A stretch of DNA of 64,000 bases from a virus. Positions 56,332-63,990 of this stretch are shown here, in pieces. A model generated the notes under the pieces. It saw nothing but the letters and a program-made list of their open reading frames with translations, was not told the origin of the DNA and did not search any database. The translations under genes were made by a program, and so were the position numbers. Where the stretch lies: positions 1 through 64,000 of the IMG/VR virus record IMGVR_UViG_3300026571_000427; one strand, written 5' to 3'. Positions within the stretch are counted from its first letter, which is position 1, and each line of letters starts with the position of its first letter.

Positions 56332-56518
56332 GCAGAGATATTGGTTTGCAATGTCTGCCTTTTCAAGAATGTATGGAGTAAAAACTGCTTCTAATGATAT
56401 ACATATTAAACAGTTCTGTATTGAATGGTCATATTGGGATTGTCAAGCTCCTTTACAGGGGCTTGACGAAGCAGACCAATACATGTATTATGAATACAAG
56501 AACTGGAGAGGAAGATGA
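56291..56518 (+). CDS. Small hypothetical protein
   Basis: 75 aa (TIREMEPHIRQRYWFAMSAF...). Aromatic-rich and helical, with KQFCIEWSYWDCQAPLQGLD containing two cysteines. Overlaps genes on both sides. Function unknown. Confidence 0.65.
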   Translation: MTPKTIREMEPHIRQRYWFAMSAFSRMYGVKTASNDIHIKQFCIEWSYWDCQAPLQGLDEADQYMYYEYKNWRGR

Positions 56519-56631
56519 TTTTCCACTTGGTTGAAACCCTAGCAGCAAGTCCTTTCTTTCTTTTTCTTTGTGGATGTGGGTTGACAATCGTACCATTCGC
56601 TGGTATTATGTTTATACATAAAAACAAATAA
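56515..56631 (+). CDS. 38-aa membrane peptide
   Basis: MIFHLVETLAASPFFLFLCG and a second hydrophobic stretch form one or two short helices with a basic end (HKNK). ATGA overlap with the previous gene. It ends 1 base before tRNA-Pro. Confidence 0.5.
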   Translation: MIFHLVETLAASPFFLFLCGCGLTIVPFAGIMFIHKNK

Positions 56632-56632
56632 C

Positions 56633-56706
56633 CGGATATCGCCTAACTTGGTCATGGCACCTGCTTTGGGAGCAGGAATAATTTCAGTTCAAATCTGAAT
56701 ATCCGG
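56633..56706 (+). tRNA. tRNA-Pro (UGG)
   Basis: Acceptor CGGATAT/ATATCCG with C1-G72, anticodon arm CCTGC-TTTGGGA-GCAGG, T-arm TTCAG-TTCAAAT-CTGAA. Confidence 0.92.
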
Positions 56707-56725
56707 ACTCATAAAACTTCACTTT

Positions 56726-56956
56726 ATGAAAATGTATCCAGAACTTTCAGATCTCCAAAAGTTTACAGTTCAAGAGTTTCAAGAAGATTTTGACAACCTA
56801 ATAGAAAGAGTAGAAAATGGTGAATCATTTGTCATTACTGACGGAGAAAGAAACGCAGTGATAGTTCCATACAACGAAACCATAAAGTTTGCAGTAGAAT
56901 CTAAAGTGGACGACGATGTGATACGAATACATACCGACCACGAAGAAGGTTGTTGA
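56726..56956 (+). CDS. Phd/YefM-type antitoxin-like protein
   Basis: 76 aa. FTVQEFQEDFDNLIERVENG then FVITDGERNAVIVPYNE follows the Phd/YefM fold: a short DNA-binding N-terminal helix-strand, then 'verge of G-E-S-F' turn and VxVP strand. The C-terminal part would normally hold the toxin, but no toxin gene is adjacent. It may block a host toxin or act as a regulator. Flanked by tRNAs. Confidence 0.72.
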   Translation: MKMYPELSDLQKFTVQEFQEDFDNLIERVENGESFVITDGERNAVIVPYNETIKFAVESKVDDDVIRIHTDHEEGC

Positions 56957-56990
56957 CACAGAGTTTCAGGTCCTCTATAATAGACCTGAA
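56953..56990 (+). promoter_or_regulatory. Perfect sigma70 promoter with inverted repeat around the -10
   Basis: TTGACA, 17 bases, TATAAT. TTCAGGTC (56965-56972) and GACCTGAA (56983-56990) form a perfect 8-base repeat whose loop holds the -10 box. RNA would start in the right arm. The -35 overlaps the stop of the antitoxin-like gene. Confidence 0.82.
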
Positions 56991-56995
56991 TTTAA

Positions 56996-57083
56996 GCGAG
57001 TGAGACTTGGTAGTCAGAGGAGTCTTATAAACTCTTTCCGCCAGATTAGCGGCTTTGAGGTGGTTCGAATCCACCCACTCGTA
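56996..57083 (+). tRNA. Atypical class II tRNA, apparent anticodon UAU
   Basis: Acceptor GCGAGTG/CACTCGT, long variable arm CCGC/GCGG, T-arm GGTGG-TTCGAAT-CCACC. The D-arm is a tight GACT-TGGT-AGTC hairpin with only 4 loop bases. The anticodon arm GGAGT-CTTATAA-ACTCT reads UAU (Ile), unexpected for a class II tRNA, which are normally Leu, Ser or Tyr. Confidence 0.65.
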
Positions 57084-57087
57084 CCTT

Positions 57088-57160
57088 GCTCCTTTAGCAA
57101 TCTGGTGAATGCAGCGAACTCATAATTCGCCTGAGGCGTGTTCGATCCACGCAAGGAGCA
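57088..57160 (+). tRNA. tRNA-Met (CAU)
   Basis: Acceptor GCTCCTT/AAGGAGC, anticodon arm GCGAA-CTCATAA-TTCGC, T-arm GCGTG-TTCGATC-CACGC. Could be elongator Met, or Ile after modification of C34. Confidence 0.9.
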
Positions 57161-57161
57161 C

Positions 57162-57191
57162 TTGACAGATTACCTGTCAAACCCTTATAAT
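57162..57191 (+). promoter_or_regulatory. Sigma70 promoter with overlapping inverted repeat
   Basis: TTGACA, 18 bases, TATAAT. TTGACAG (57162-57168) and CTGTCAA (57174-57180) are perfect complements, so the -35 box is itself one arm. Confidence 0.78.
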
Positions 57192-57213
57192 ACTAAGGTC
57201 AACATTCAAAACA

Positions 57214-57429
57214 ATGACTCTCACAGCAAAATTCAAGAAAGACGTTCAAACCCTTCGTGGTGCAGCAAACGGTGACTTCTACCTTGATGTAAAGAATCCT
57301 AAACTCTATAAAAAGGTTCGTCGTTTTTATGAGAATGAGGGTGTAGTATTCTCTGGTGATCCACTGGATGATTATGAGATGCTTATGGAATATGTTCTTG
57401 CTGATCTTGAATCCGTTGAAGTTGCATGA
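57214..57429 (+). CDS. Small hypothetical protein
   Basis: 71 aa (TLTAKFKKDVQTLRGAANGD...). Alpha/beta with an acidic C-terminal helix. It is first gene after the 57162 promoter and overlaps the next gene by ATGA. Function unknown. Confidence 0.68.
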   Translation: MTLTAKFKKDVQTLRGAANGDFYLDVKNPKLYKKVRRFYENEGVVFSGDPLDDYEMLMEYVLADLESVEVA

Positions 57430-57674
57430 CAACACGACTTCCTAAGGTTCTTTTGGAACGAGAAGGATATCGCTTCGTAGAAGTTGGTATTCTTGAGATT
57501 AACGGTAAACCCGATTACCGTCTCCAAAAACAAAATGAGTACACCAAACGCTGGAATGACATTTATCTTTTTGATAATGTTCTACAATGCTCTACTGCAA
57601 TGGAGGATATTGAATATGCTAAATGGTTGGACCCAGACCGTGTTCCTTGTTATGTGAAAGACGATGAAGATTAA
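57426..57674 (+). CDS. Small hypothetical protein
   Basis: 82 aa (TTRLPKVLLEREGYRFVEVG...). A beta-rich core RLQKQNEYTKRWNDIYLFDN and an acidic end with a CYVKDDED tail. Ends 5 bases before the oxygenase gene. Function unknown. Confidence 0.68.
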   Translation: MTTRLPKVLLEREGYRFVEVGILEINGKPDYRLQKQNEYTKRWNDIYLFDNVLQCSTAMEDIEYAKWLDPDRVPCYVKDDED

Positions 57675-57679
57675 TTAAA

Positions 57680-58336
57680 ATGTTAAATCATATTGAACGA
57701 ATAAAAATTTGTTCCGAAGTAGCTATTAAACTTTATTACGATTTTAATTTCGAATATAGTCTAAAAGCAAAAGCGGATGAGACAGTAGACTATTCTAAAA
57801 ATCAAAAAGAACAAGTACCCTTAGAAAAAGGAGAAGCAACATCTACTGTTATACATAATATCAATGGGCAACCTCATACTTGGACAGAGAATAGGAAATA
57901 CATTCAATTTTTGAATGCAAATATGCCTTACATTCTCAAAGAATTTGGTCTCTCCAATCAACCAATTGAAGTAGCAAATTCTTGGATTAATCGTCATTCT
58001 AAAGGGGGAAGAACTGTAGAACACAAGCATCAATTTGTTGATATTGTTGTTAGTTCTTACCTTCATTGTCCACCAAATAGTGGAAATCTCTTGATAAGAG
58101 ATCCATTAGAATATCATAGGGCAAATGATGTCGTAGAATCTGCTTTCTCTAAACAAGTAAAATATCAGTATCCTTGGATTGAAGTTCCTGTTAAAACAAA
58201 TGAACTTGTAATCTTTCCTGGATGGGTAAATCACAAAACAGAAGAAAGCAATTCTGATTTTGATAGATATGTTATGACTTTTAATCTCAAGTATATGCAT
58301 GGTCCAATGATGGGTGAAAGTCCCGGGATGACTTAA
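57680..58336 (+). CDS. 2-oxoglutarate/Fe(II)-dependent oxygenase
   Basis: 218 aa. NSWINRHSKGGRTVEHKHQF, LHCPPNSGNLLIRDP, and NELVIFPGWVNHKTEESNSD then DRYVMTFNL follow the putative 2OG-Fe(II) oxygenase pattern (first His, second His, Arg for 2-oxoglutarate). Common in cyanophages with targets unknown; modification of a protein, nucleotide or sugar is possible. Surface-glycan genes follow nearby. Confidence 0.82.
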   Translation: MLNHIERIKICSEVAIKLYYDFNFEYSLKAKADETVDYSKNQKEQVPLEKGEATSTVIHNINGQPHTWTENRKYIQFLNANMPYILKEFGLSNQPIEVANSWINRHSKGGRTVEHKHQFVDIVVSSYLHCPPNSGNLLIRDPLEYHRANDVVESAFSKQVKYQYPWIEVPVKTNELVIFPGWVNHKTEESNSDFDRYVMTFNLKYMHGPMMGESPGMT

Positions 58337-58364
58337 AAAGCGCACTGGTCGGGAGCAACCCCTT

Positions 58365-58601
58365 ATGGCAAAATCTGATCTACTTCGTTGGATTGGAAAC
58401 ATTCTCCTCATAATTGGTTATCAAACTATGCTATGGGGAGAATTTAAATATGGTTTAATGATAAAGGTTGTTGGAGGATTACTCACAGTACCCTTTGCTA
58501 TTAAACTTAAACTTTGGGATGTACTATTCTTATGTGCATTCTTTGGTATTACCGAGATATCAAAGTTAACCCAACTTTTCTTTAGTCCTGGAACGACTTA
58601 A
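58365..58601 (+). CDS. Small multi-pass membrane protein
   Basis: 78 aa with two to three hydrophobic helices (GNILLIIGYQTMLWG; MIKVVGGLLTVPFA; VLFLCAFFGITE). Conserved in character with cyanophage membrane proteins. It is followed by a structured, non-coding stretch. Function unknown. Confidence 0.7.
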   Translation: MAKSDLLRWIGNILLIIGYQTMLWGEFKYGLMIKVVGGLLTVPFAIKLKLWDVLFLCAFFGITEISKLTQLFFSPGTT

Positions 58602-58635
58602 AACTTATACTGGTGGAGTCAAAATGACCCTATTA

Positions 58636-58739
58636 TGAGTTTATTGCCTCTCTCAAGGGCAATTGGTGCGGATGGGACTCTCTCCCGCCTGGTTTCTTGC
58701 CTCCAGTCAAAGGGCAAGTGGCGAGCCTGAGTTACATAA
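58636..58739 (+). ncRNA. Structured leader before the epimerase gene, unassigned
   Basis: TTGCC/GGCAA, a GCGG...CCCGC pair and CTTGCC/GGCAAG make three candidate stems. They are followed by a terminator and a promoter before the epimerase ATG. It could be an attenuator or riboswitch-type leader, or the 3' untranslated end of the previous gene. Confidence 0.35.
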
Positions 58740-58767
58740 GAGGAGTTGCATAAACTCCTCTTTTTTT
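58740..58767 (+). terminator. Terminator overlapped by a promoter
   Basis: GAGGAGTT pairs with AACTCCTC around GCATA, followed by seven Ts. The -35 box TTGCAT of the next promoter lies in the arm and loop. Confidence 0.88.
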
Positions 58768-58774
58768 GTATACT
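58746..58774 (+). promoter_or_regulatory. Sigma70 promoter for the glycan cassette
   Basis: TTGCAT, 17 bases, TATACT, overlapping the terminator stem-loop. RNA would start near 58781, 20 bases before the ATG. Confidence 0.6.
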
Positions 58775-58800
58775 ATATACTAAGAGAAATTTATTGGTCT

Positions 58801-59913
58801 ATGAGTGAGTACAAGAAAACGGCACTTGTGTTAGGTGCTGGTGGCTTTATTGGAAGTCATATGGTAAGAAGATTAAAGTCTGAAGGTTATTGGGTGCGTG
58901 GTGTAGACCTCAAGTATCCAGAATTTTCAATTTCTGAAGCAGATGAATTCATTCAGGGAGACCTGAGGGATATGAACTTTGTTCGCCGTGTTCTTGAATT
59001 TAAAGGAGAGCAAGGAAACTTTTATAACTCAGTTCCTTATCGATATATTCTACCCTTCCATGAAATCTATCAGTTCGCTGCTGATATGGGCGGTGCAGGA
59101 TTTGTTTTCACTGGAGAAAATGATGCTGATATTATGCACAACTCTGCAACCATCAACTTAAATGTTCTTGAAGCACAGCGTCAATTGAATGAAACTTTTG
59201 ATGGTGTTGATAATGGCACCGCTTGTGTTCGCCCAGTATTAGATTATAAAACTAAAATTTTCTATTCTGGATCTGCTTGTATGTATCCAGAACATAATCA
59301 ATTAGATCCAGACAATCCCGATTGTCGTGAAGAGTCCGCTTATCCTGCTAACCCAGATTCCGAGTATGGTTGGGAAAAACTCTTCTCAGAGAGACTCTTC
59401 TTCGCTTATCACCGCAACTATGGTATTCCTGTGCGGGTTGCTAGGTATCATAATATCTTTGGACCTGAAGGAACCTGGACTGGTGGTAGAGAAAAAGCAC
59501 CCGCAGCAATCTGTCGTAAAGTTGCCTACCTTTCAGAGGAAGGTGGAACCATCGAGGTGTGGGGAGACGGGCTACAAACTCGTTCCTTCCTGTATATTGA
59601 TGAATGCATCGAAGCAACCCGCAGAATGATGAATAGTGATTTCATCGGACCTGTTAATATTGGTTCCGAAGAAATGGTAACCATTAATCAACTCGTAGAT
59701 ACTGCTGCTAAAGTTGCAGGTAAAGTCGTAGAGAAGAATCATATTGATGGTCCTCTTGGAGTTCGTGGACGCAATTCAAATAATGATTTGATTCGCGAAA
59801 AACTTGGTTGGGATTATTCACAGACTCTGGAAGAAGGTATCCGCAAGACTTATGAGTGGATTAATACGCAAATGAAAAAGGTGGAAGAGGTGAAAGGTGA
59901 CAGTAAAGAATGA
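58801..59913 (+). CDS. GDP-mannose 3,5-epimerase-like NAD-dependent epimerase
   Basis: 370 aa short-chain dehydrogenase. NAD site VLGAGGFIGSH near residue 10; catalytic Y-x-x-x-K in SEYGWEKLFSE; SACMYPE as the Ser/Thr motif; ARYHNIFGPEGTW and QTRSFLYIDE as in GDP-mannose 3,5-epimerases. Makes an activated sugar for lipopolysaccharide-like or virion glycans. The frame extends upstream, but this ATG follows the promoter. Overlaps the next gene by 17 bases. Confidence 0.9.
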   Translation: MSEYKKTALVLGAGGFIGSHMVRRLKSEGYWVRGVDLKYPEFSISEADEFIQGDLRDMNFVRRVLEFKGEQGNFYNSVPYRYILPFHEIYQFAADMGGAGFVFTGENDADIMHNSATINLNVLEAQRQLNETFDGVDNGTACVRPVLDYKTKIFYSGSACMYPEHNQLDPDNPDCREESAYPANPDSEYGWEKLFSERLFFAYHRNYGIPVRVARYHNIFGPEGTWTGGREKAPAAICRKVAYLSEEGGTIEVWGDGLQTRSFLYIDECIEATRRMMNSDFIGPVNIGSEEMVTINQLVDTAAKVAGKVVEKNHIDGPLGVRGRNSNNDLIREKLGWDYSQTLEEGIRKTYEWINTQMKKVEEVKGDSKE

Positions 59914-60640
59914 TTTGGATATCGACTTTGATTATATTAATCAAAAACTTAAATCTGGACTAAAACTTAGAATTGATGTGGGTCTTTCCTGTGATATGGG
60001 AAGATCTAAACGATGGATTAATTTTATTGATGATGTTTTTGTTATTGGTATTGAACCCCACCCAGAAAATTGTTCTTCCCTAAAGGAACTTTTAGTTAGA
60101 ACAAGAGGTGGAGATAGATTCTATCTTATCGAAGCTGCAATTGATAATGTTGAAGAACCAACTACAAAAGAATTTTATGGATTTGGTTGGGATGTTTGGC
60201 CAAATAATCCAGGATGTTCTTCACTACTCAAACCAAAGGGTAGGTTTGAGAATTCTACAGAAAATGTGTATAATGTGGATGTCATTTCTTTAAAGTCTAT
60301 ATTGGATAATATTGATTATGATGTAGTAGAAGTCTTAAAAACTGACACGCAGGGTAACGATCTTAATGTTATTAAGAGTCTTGGTGACCACATTAAAAAT
60401 GTCGTCTTCATTGATTCTGAATATGATGAATCTGATGACTATGAAAATGCAAATACTGGTGGTGAGTTAGATGAATATTTGGTAGAAAATAATTTTAAAA
60501 AATATCAGATGATTCTTCAACCGACAAGAGATATGATGGTTGAAGATACGCGATATATGAACACTCTAATAGAAGACATAGATAAGTATTCGGATGATTA
60601 TACATTTGAATCTCATGAAGTTATGGTTGATGTAGAATGA
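59897..60640 (+). CDS. FkbM-type methyltransferase
   Basis: 247 aa. LRIDVGLSCDMGRSKRW then IGIEPHPENC for S-adenosylmethionine binding, and VEVLKTDTQGNDLNVIKSLG, the FkbM signature. Likely methylates a sugar or glycan. The start is GTG (GTGACAGTAAAG), overlapping the epimerase by 17 bases. Next gene overlaps by 4 bases. Confidence 0.85.
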   Translation: MTVKNDLDIDFDYINQKLKSGLKLRIDVGLSCDMGRSKRWINFIDDVFVIGIEPHPENCSSLKELLVRTRGGDRFYLIEAAIDNVEEPTTKEFYGFGWDVWPNNPGCSSLLKPKGRFENSTENVYNVDVISLKSILDNIDYDVVEVLKTDTQGNDLNVIKSLGDHIKNVVFIDSEYDESDDYENANTGGELDEYLVENNFKKYQMILQPTRDMMVEDTRYMNTLIEDIDKYSDDYTFESHEVMVDVE

Positions 60641-61488
60641 AAATTACTATTCTTGGTTCCAGTGGGCAAATTGGTGCCTACCTTTCGGAGTATCTTCGAG
60701 AAAAAGGTCATACTGTTATTGACTTTGATAAGGTGGAAACACCCAATCATGATATGACTGTGATACCGAATCAATATCTTGAGAATGCAATTGAGACTGC
60801 AGACTTTGTATTCTTTCTTGCATTTGATGTTGGTGGGTCTCGTTACCTGAAGAAGTATCAACATACTTTCCAGTTCATTGATAATAACGCTCGCTTGATG
60901 GCAAATGCATTTGGACTTCTTAAAAAGTATAATAAGAGATTTGTATTTGCATCATCTCAAATGAGCAACATGAGTTACTCTCCATATGGGGTACTCAAAA
61001 ATGTTGGAGAACTTTATACCAAATCTCTTAATGGACTTATTGTTAAGTTCTGGAATGTATATGGTATCGAAAAGGACCATGACAAAGCACATGTTATCAC
61101 AGACTTCATCCGTAAAGGATTTGAGACTGGTGCAATTGATATGCTTACTGATGGTCAGGAAGAACGGGAGTTTCTATATGCTGAAGACTGCTGCGAAGCA
61201 CTTGAGGCAATTATGGAAAACTATAATGAATTTACCTCAGAAGATAATCTTCATATTACAAGCTTTAAGTCAACAAAAATCATTGACATTGCAAGTATTA
61301 TTTGTGGACAATTTAATTTGATCGGAAAGTATGATGTAAAAGTTCAACCATCTGATCAAAAAGATAGTGTACAGATGGATAAAAGAAATAGACCAGATAC
61401 CTATTTGATGAAATGGTGGACCCCTAAAACCACAATTGATCAAGGTATTGCTAAAGTATTTGAAGCAATGAAAGGAGATTATCTATGA
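60637..61488 (+). CDS. NAD-dependent epimerase/dehydratase
   Basis: 283 aa short-chain dehydrogenase. GSSGQIGAYLSEYL at the N-terminus for NAD, FASSQMSNM, and Y-x-x-x-K in SPYGVLKNVGE. DGQEEREFLYAEDCCEAL fits the substrate-binding segment. Substrate is probably a nucleotide sugar made or used with the neighbouring epimerases. ATGA overlaps on both sides. Confidence 0.88.
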   Translation: MKITILGSSGQIGAYLSEYLREKGHTVIDFDKVETPNHDMTVIPNQYLENAIETADFVFFLAFDVGGSRYLKKYQHTFQFIDNNARLMANAFGLLKKYNKRFVFASSQMSNMSYSPYGVLKNVGELYTKSLNGLIVKFWNVYGIEKDHDKAHVITDFIRKGFETGAIDMLTDGQEEREFLYAEDCCEALEAIMENYNEFTSEDNLHITSFKSTKIIDIASIICGQFNLIGKYDVKVQPSDQKDSVQMDKRNRPDTYLMKWWTPKTTIDQGIAKVFEAMKGDYL

Positions 61489-62477
61489 AGATATTTGTTA
61501 CTGGATGCGCGGGACTCCTTGGGTCCAATTATACTCGACATCTTTTAGCGAACGGTCATAAGGTAATAGGTATTGATGATCTTTCTGGTGGATATAAAGC
61601 GTTTCTTCCAAAGGCAGAAAATTTTACATTTGCAAAATTTGATCTTGAAAGGAGAAAAAAAGTAGTTGAATTGTTCGAAGAACATAAACCAGATGTCCTT
61701 TTGCATTTTGCTGCATATGCTGCTGAAGGACTATCACCTTTTATTCGAAACTATAACTATAGAAACAATCTTATTTGTTCTGCCAATTTAATTAATGAAT
61801 GTATCAAGCACGATACTAAAATGATTTTCACCTCTAGTATGGCAGTCTATGGTGAGCAAGAACCACCATTCACTGAAGATAAGCGTCCTCAACCAATTGA
61901 CCCATATGGTATTGCTAAGTATGCTGTCGAGTGTGATTTAAAATTAGCTCACGAACAGTTTGGACTTCGATACAATATTGTTCGTCCTCATAATGTTCTT
62001 GGAATTTACCAAAACATTTGGGACCGTTATCGAAATGTGATTGGTATTTTCATTCGCAAAACTTTGAATGGTCAACCAATTCTTGTTTATGGTGATGGGG
62101 AACAGACTCGTGCTTTCTCCGATATCAAATATTATATGGAACCATTTGATAAACTTCTTACAGAATATGATGGAGAAATTTTTAATATTGGTGCCGATAA
62201 ACATTTTACTTTGAATGAGGTTGCTGAAACCGTACAGAAGATTGGTAAGAAATATGGATATGAAGTTCCTATTGAACATGGTGAACCAAGACATGAAGTT
62301 AAGCACGCATATTGTGATCATACAAAAGCAAAAAGTATGTTAGAATTCAGGGATGAAACAAAACTTGAAGAACTAATTGAAAGTATGTTTATCTGGGCTA
62401 TGAAGCAACCGAATAGAAAAGTGAAGAGTATGGAATATGAAGTTACTAAAGACATTTACGATTATTGGAGAAATTAA
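61485..62477 (+). CDS. UDP-glucose 4-epimerase-like NAD-dependent epimerase
   Basis: 330 aa. GCAGLLGSNYTRHLL for NAD, FTSSMAVYGEQEPP, and catalytic Y-x-x-x-K in DPYGIAKYAVE. LVYGDGEQTRAFSDIKYY and NIGADKHFTLNEVA are typical of the UDP-sugar epimerase group. Third such enzyme of the cassette. The following gene starts at the next base. Confidence 0.9.
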   Translation: MKIFVTGCAGLLGSNYTRHLLANGHKVIGIDDLSGGYKAFLPKAENFTFAKFDLERRKKVVELFEEHKPDVLLHFAAYAAEGLSPFIRNYNYRNNLICSANLINECIKHDTKMIFTSSMAVYGEQEPPFTEDKRPQPIDPYGIAKYAVECDLKLAHEQFGLRYNIVRPHNVLGIYQNIWDRYRNVIGIFIRKTLNGQPILVYGDGEQTRAFSDIKYYMEPFDKLLTEYDGEIFNIGADKHFTLNEVAETVQKIGKKYGYEVPIEHGEPRHEVKHAYCDHTKAKSMLEFRDETKLEELIESMFIWAMKQPNRKVKSMEYEVTKDIYDYWRN

Positions 62478-63149
62478 ATGACAACTAGAACTATCGAAAT
62501 TACAAAACAAGATTTTGAATCTAAATCGGAACTGCTGGAATATGATTATGAATTTCTTTCCAAATTGGAAGGAATGTTTGATCATAGTGAAGGTGGATTA
62601 TTTAATTGGAGAACAGCTGAAAATATGGTTCACCAATTAAAATTTCATAAAAAATATTTGCAAAAGATTCAACCAAAGTATATCTTGGAAATTGGAACTT
62701 TTAAGGGATTTTATTCTTACGTTGTTAAAAAAGAAATACCTGAAGTAAAAGTTTATACTTTTGGTATTAATGAGGAAAGTCAACTTTGTGTTGATGCAAT
62801 TAATGAACTTTATGGTGAAAATTTTATTACTTTTTTTCCCGGAGATTCTTTAGAAACTTTAACTTCTTTTGACAACCCAGATGACATTCCATTTGATATG
62901 GCATGGGTAGATGGTGGACATAGTTACGAATGTGCTATTTCCGATTTGGTAAATTGTGGAAAATTGGGAATAGAAAATATCTTAATCGATGATTGTGATA
63001 TGGGACAAGTAACCGCTGCCTTAAGAGATTTTTGTAATATGGTTTTTTCCGATAATGAAAATGATTATTCTTATTCTATTAAAGATTATAGTCCAAATGA
63101 AAGAATGATAACCTATTTGTCCAGAGAAAAAATTTATGAAAATATTTGA
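62478..63149 (+). CDS. Class I methyltransferase
   Basis: 223 aa. YILEIGTFKGFYSYVV (S-adenosylmethionine motif I), DMAWVDGGHSYECAISDL and ILIDDCDMGQVTAALRDF. The WVDGGHSY type belongs to the Methyltransf_24-like or cephalosporin-hydroxylase-like group. A glycan or small-molecule methylase is likely. Overlaps the glycosyltransferase by 14 bases. Confidence 0.82.
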   Translation: MTTRTIEITKQDFESKSELLEYDYEFLSKLEGMFDHSEGGLFNWRTAENMVHQLKFHKKYLQKIQPKYILEIGTFKGFYSYVVKKEIPEVKVYTFGINEESQLCVDAINELYGENFITFFPGDSLETLTSFDNPDDIPFDMAWVDGGHSYECAISDLVNCGKLGIENILIDDCDMGQVTAALRDFCNMVFSDNENDYSYSIKDYSPNERMITYLSREKIYENI

Positions 63150-63990
63150 TTCCTTTAGATTTTTTAATGAGTTAGAGATACTTGAAATACGTTTCAATCT
63201 CCTTTATGACTATGTGGATTATTTTGTTATAACAGAATGTCCATATACTACTATGGGTGATGAAAAACCTCTTTATTATTTGGAGAACAAAGAACGTTTT
63301 TCCAAATTTAACGATAAGGTTATTCATGATGTAATGGATGAAATCCCTGTGGATTTTACTGCATTTTTAGAAAAACAAAAATTTCATACTGCATATGAAG
63401 ACATTGATCCAAATTGTGGACAAAGATATATTGATATTCCTCTCCCCTATCAAAGGGATATGTATGCAAGAAATTATACTGCAGTCTCGATTGAAAAAGC
63501 AGGAGTGACTGATGATGATATTGTTATAACAAGTGATGCTGATGAAATTGTAAATCCATTAATTTTAGAAAATCTAAATTGGTTTAATCCTAATAATTTA
63601 TATGTTGCAATGCAGAGAGCATTTTATTATAATCTTAATACTCATTATCATGATAATTGGAGAGGTTCAAGAATTTGTACTTGGAAAAAAATAAAAAATC
63701 TTTCTATAGACAAACTGAGAGATAGTATGTGGAATGAATCTTATCGAATTCAAGATGGTGGATGGCATTGGAGTTATTTTGGTGGTGTGGAAAGATATAA
63801 ACAAAAAATGGTCGCAGGTGCCGATGCTCAACCTTCAATAATAGTGAATGCCGAAGATATAGTCAGTGAAAAGAAAGACCCTTTGGGTAGAGGTGTAAAT
63901 TATTTTCCTGTTCCTATAGATGAATCATTTCCACAGTACATTGTAGATAATCAAGAAAAATATTCAGAATTTATTACGCCATGGAATTGA
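63136..63990 (+). CDS. Family 17 glycosyltransferase
   Basis: 284 aa. KIFDSFRFFNELEILEIRFN, YFVITECPYTTMGDEKPLYY, and VITSDADEIVNP are the GT17 pattern (relatives of beta-1,4-N-acetylglucosaminyltransferase III). DGGWHWSYFGG follows in the C-terminal half. It transfers a sugar to an unknown acceptor, probably a host surface glycan or virion protein. Confidence 0.88.
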   Translation: MKIFDSFRFFNELEILEIRFNLLYDYVDYFVITECPYTTMGDEKPLYYLENKERFSKFNDKVIHDVMDEIPVDFTAFLEKQKFHTAYEDIDPNCGQRYIDIPLPYQRDMYARNYTAVSIEKAGVTDDDIVITSDADEIVNPLILENLNWFNPNNLYVAMQRAFYYNLNTHYHDNWRGSRICTWKKIKNLSIDKLRDSMWNESYRIQDGGWHWSYFGGVERYKQKMVAGADAQPSIIVNAEDIVSEKKDPLGRGVNYFPVPIDESFPQYIVDNQEKYSEFITPWN

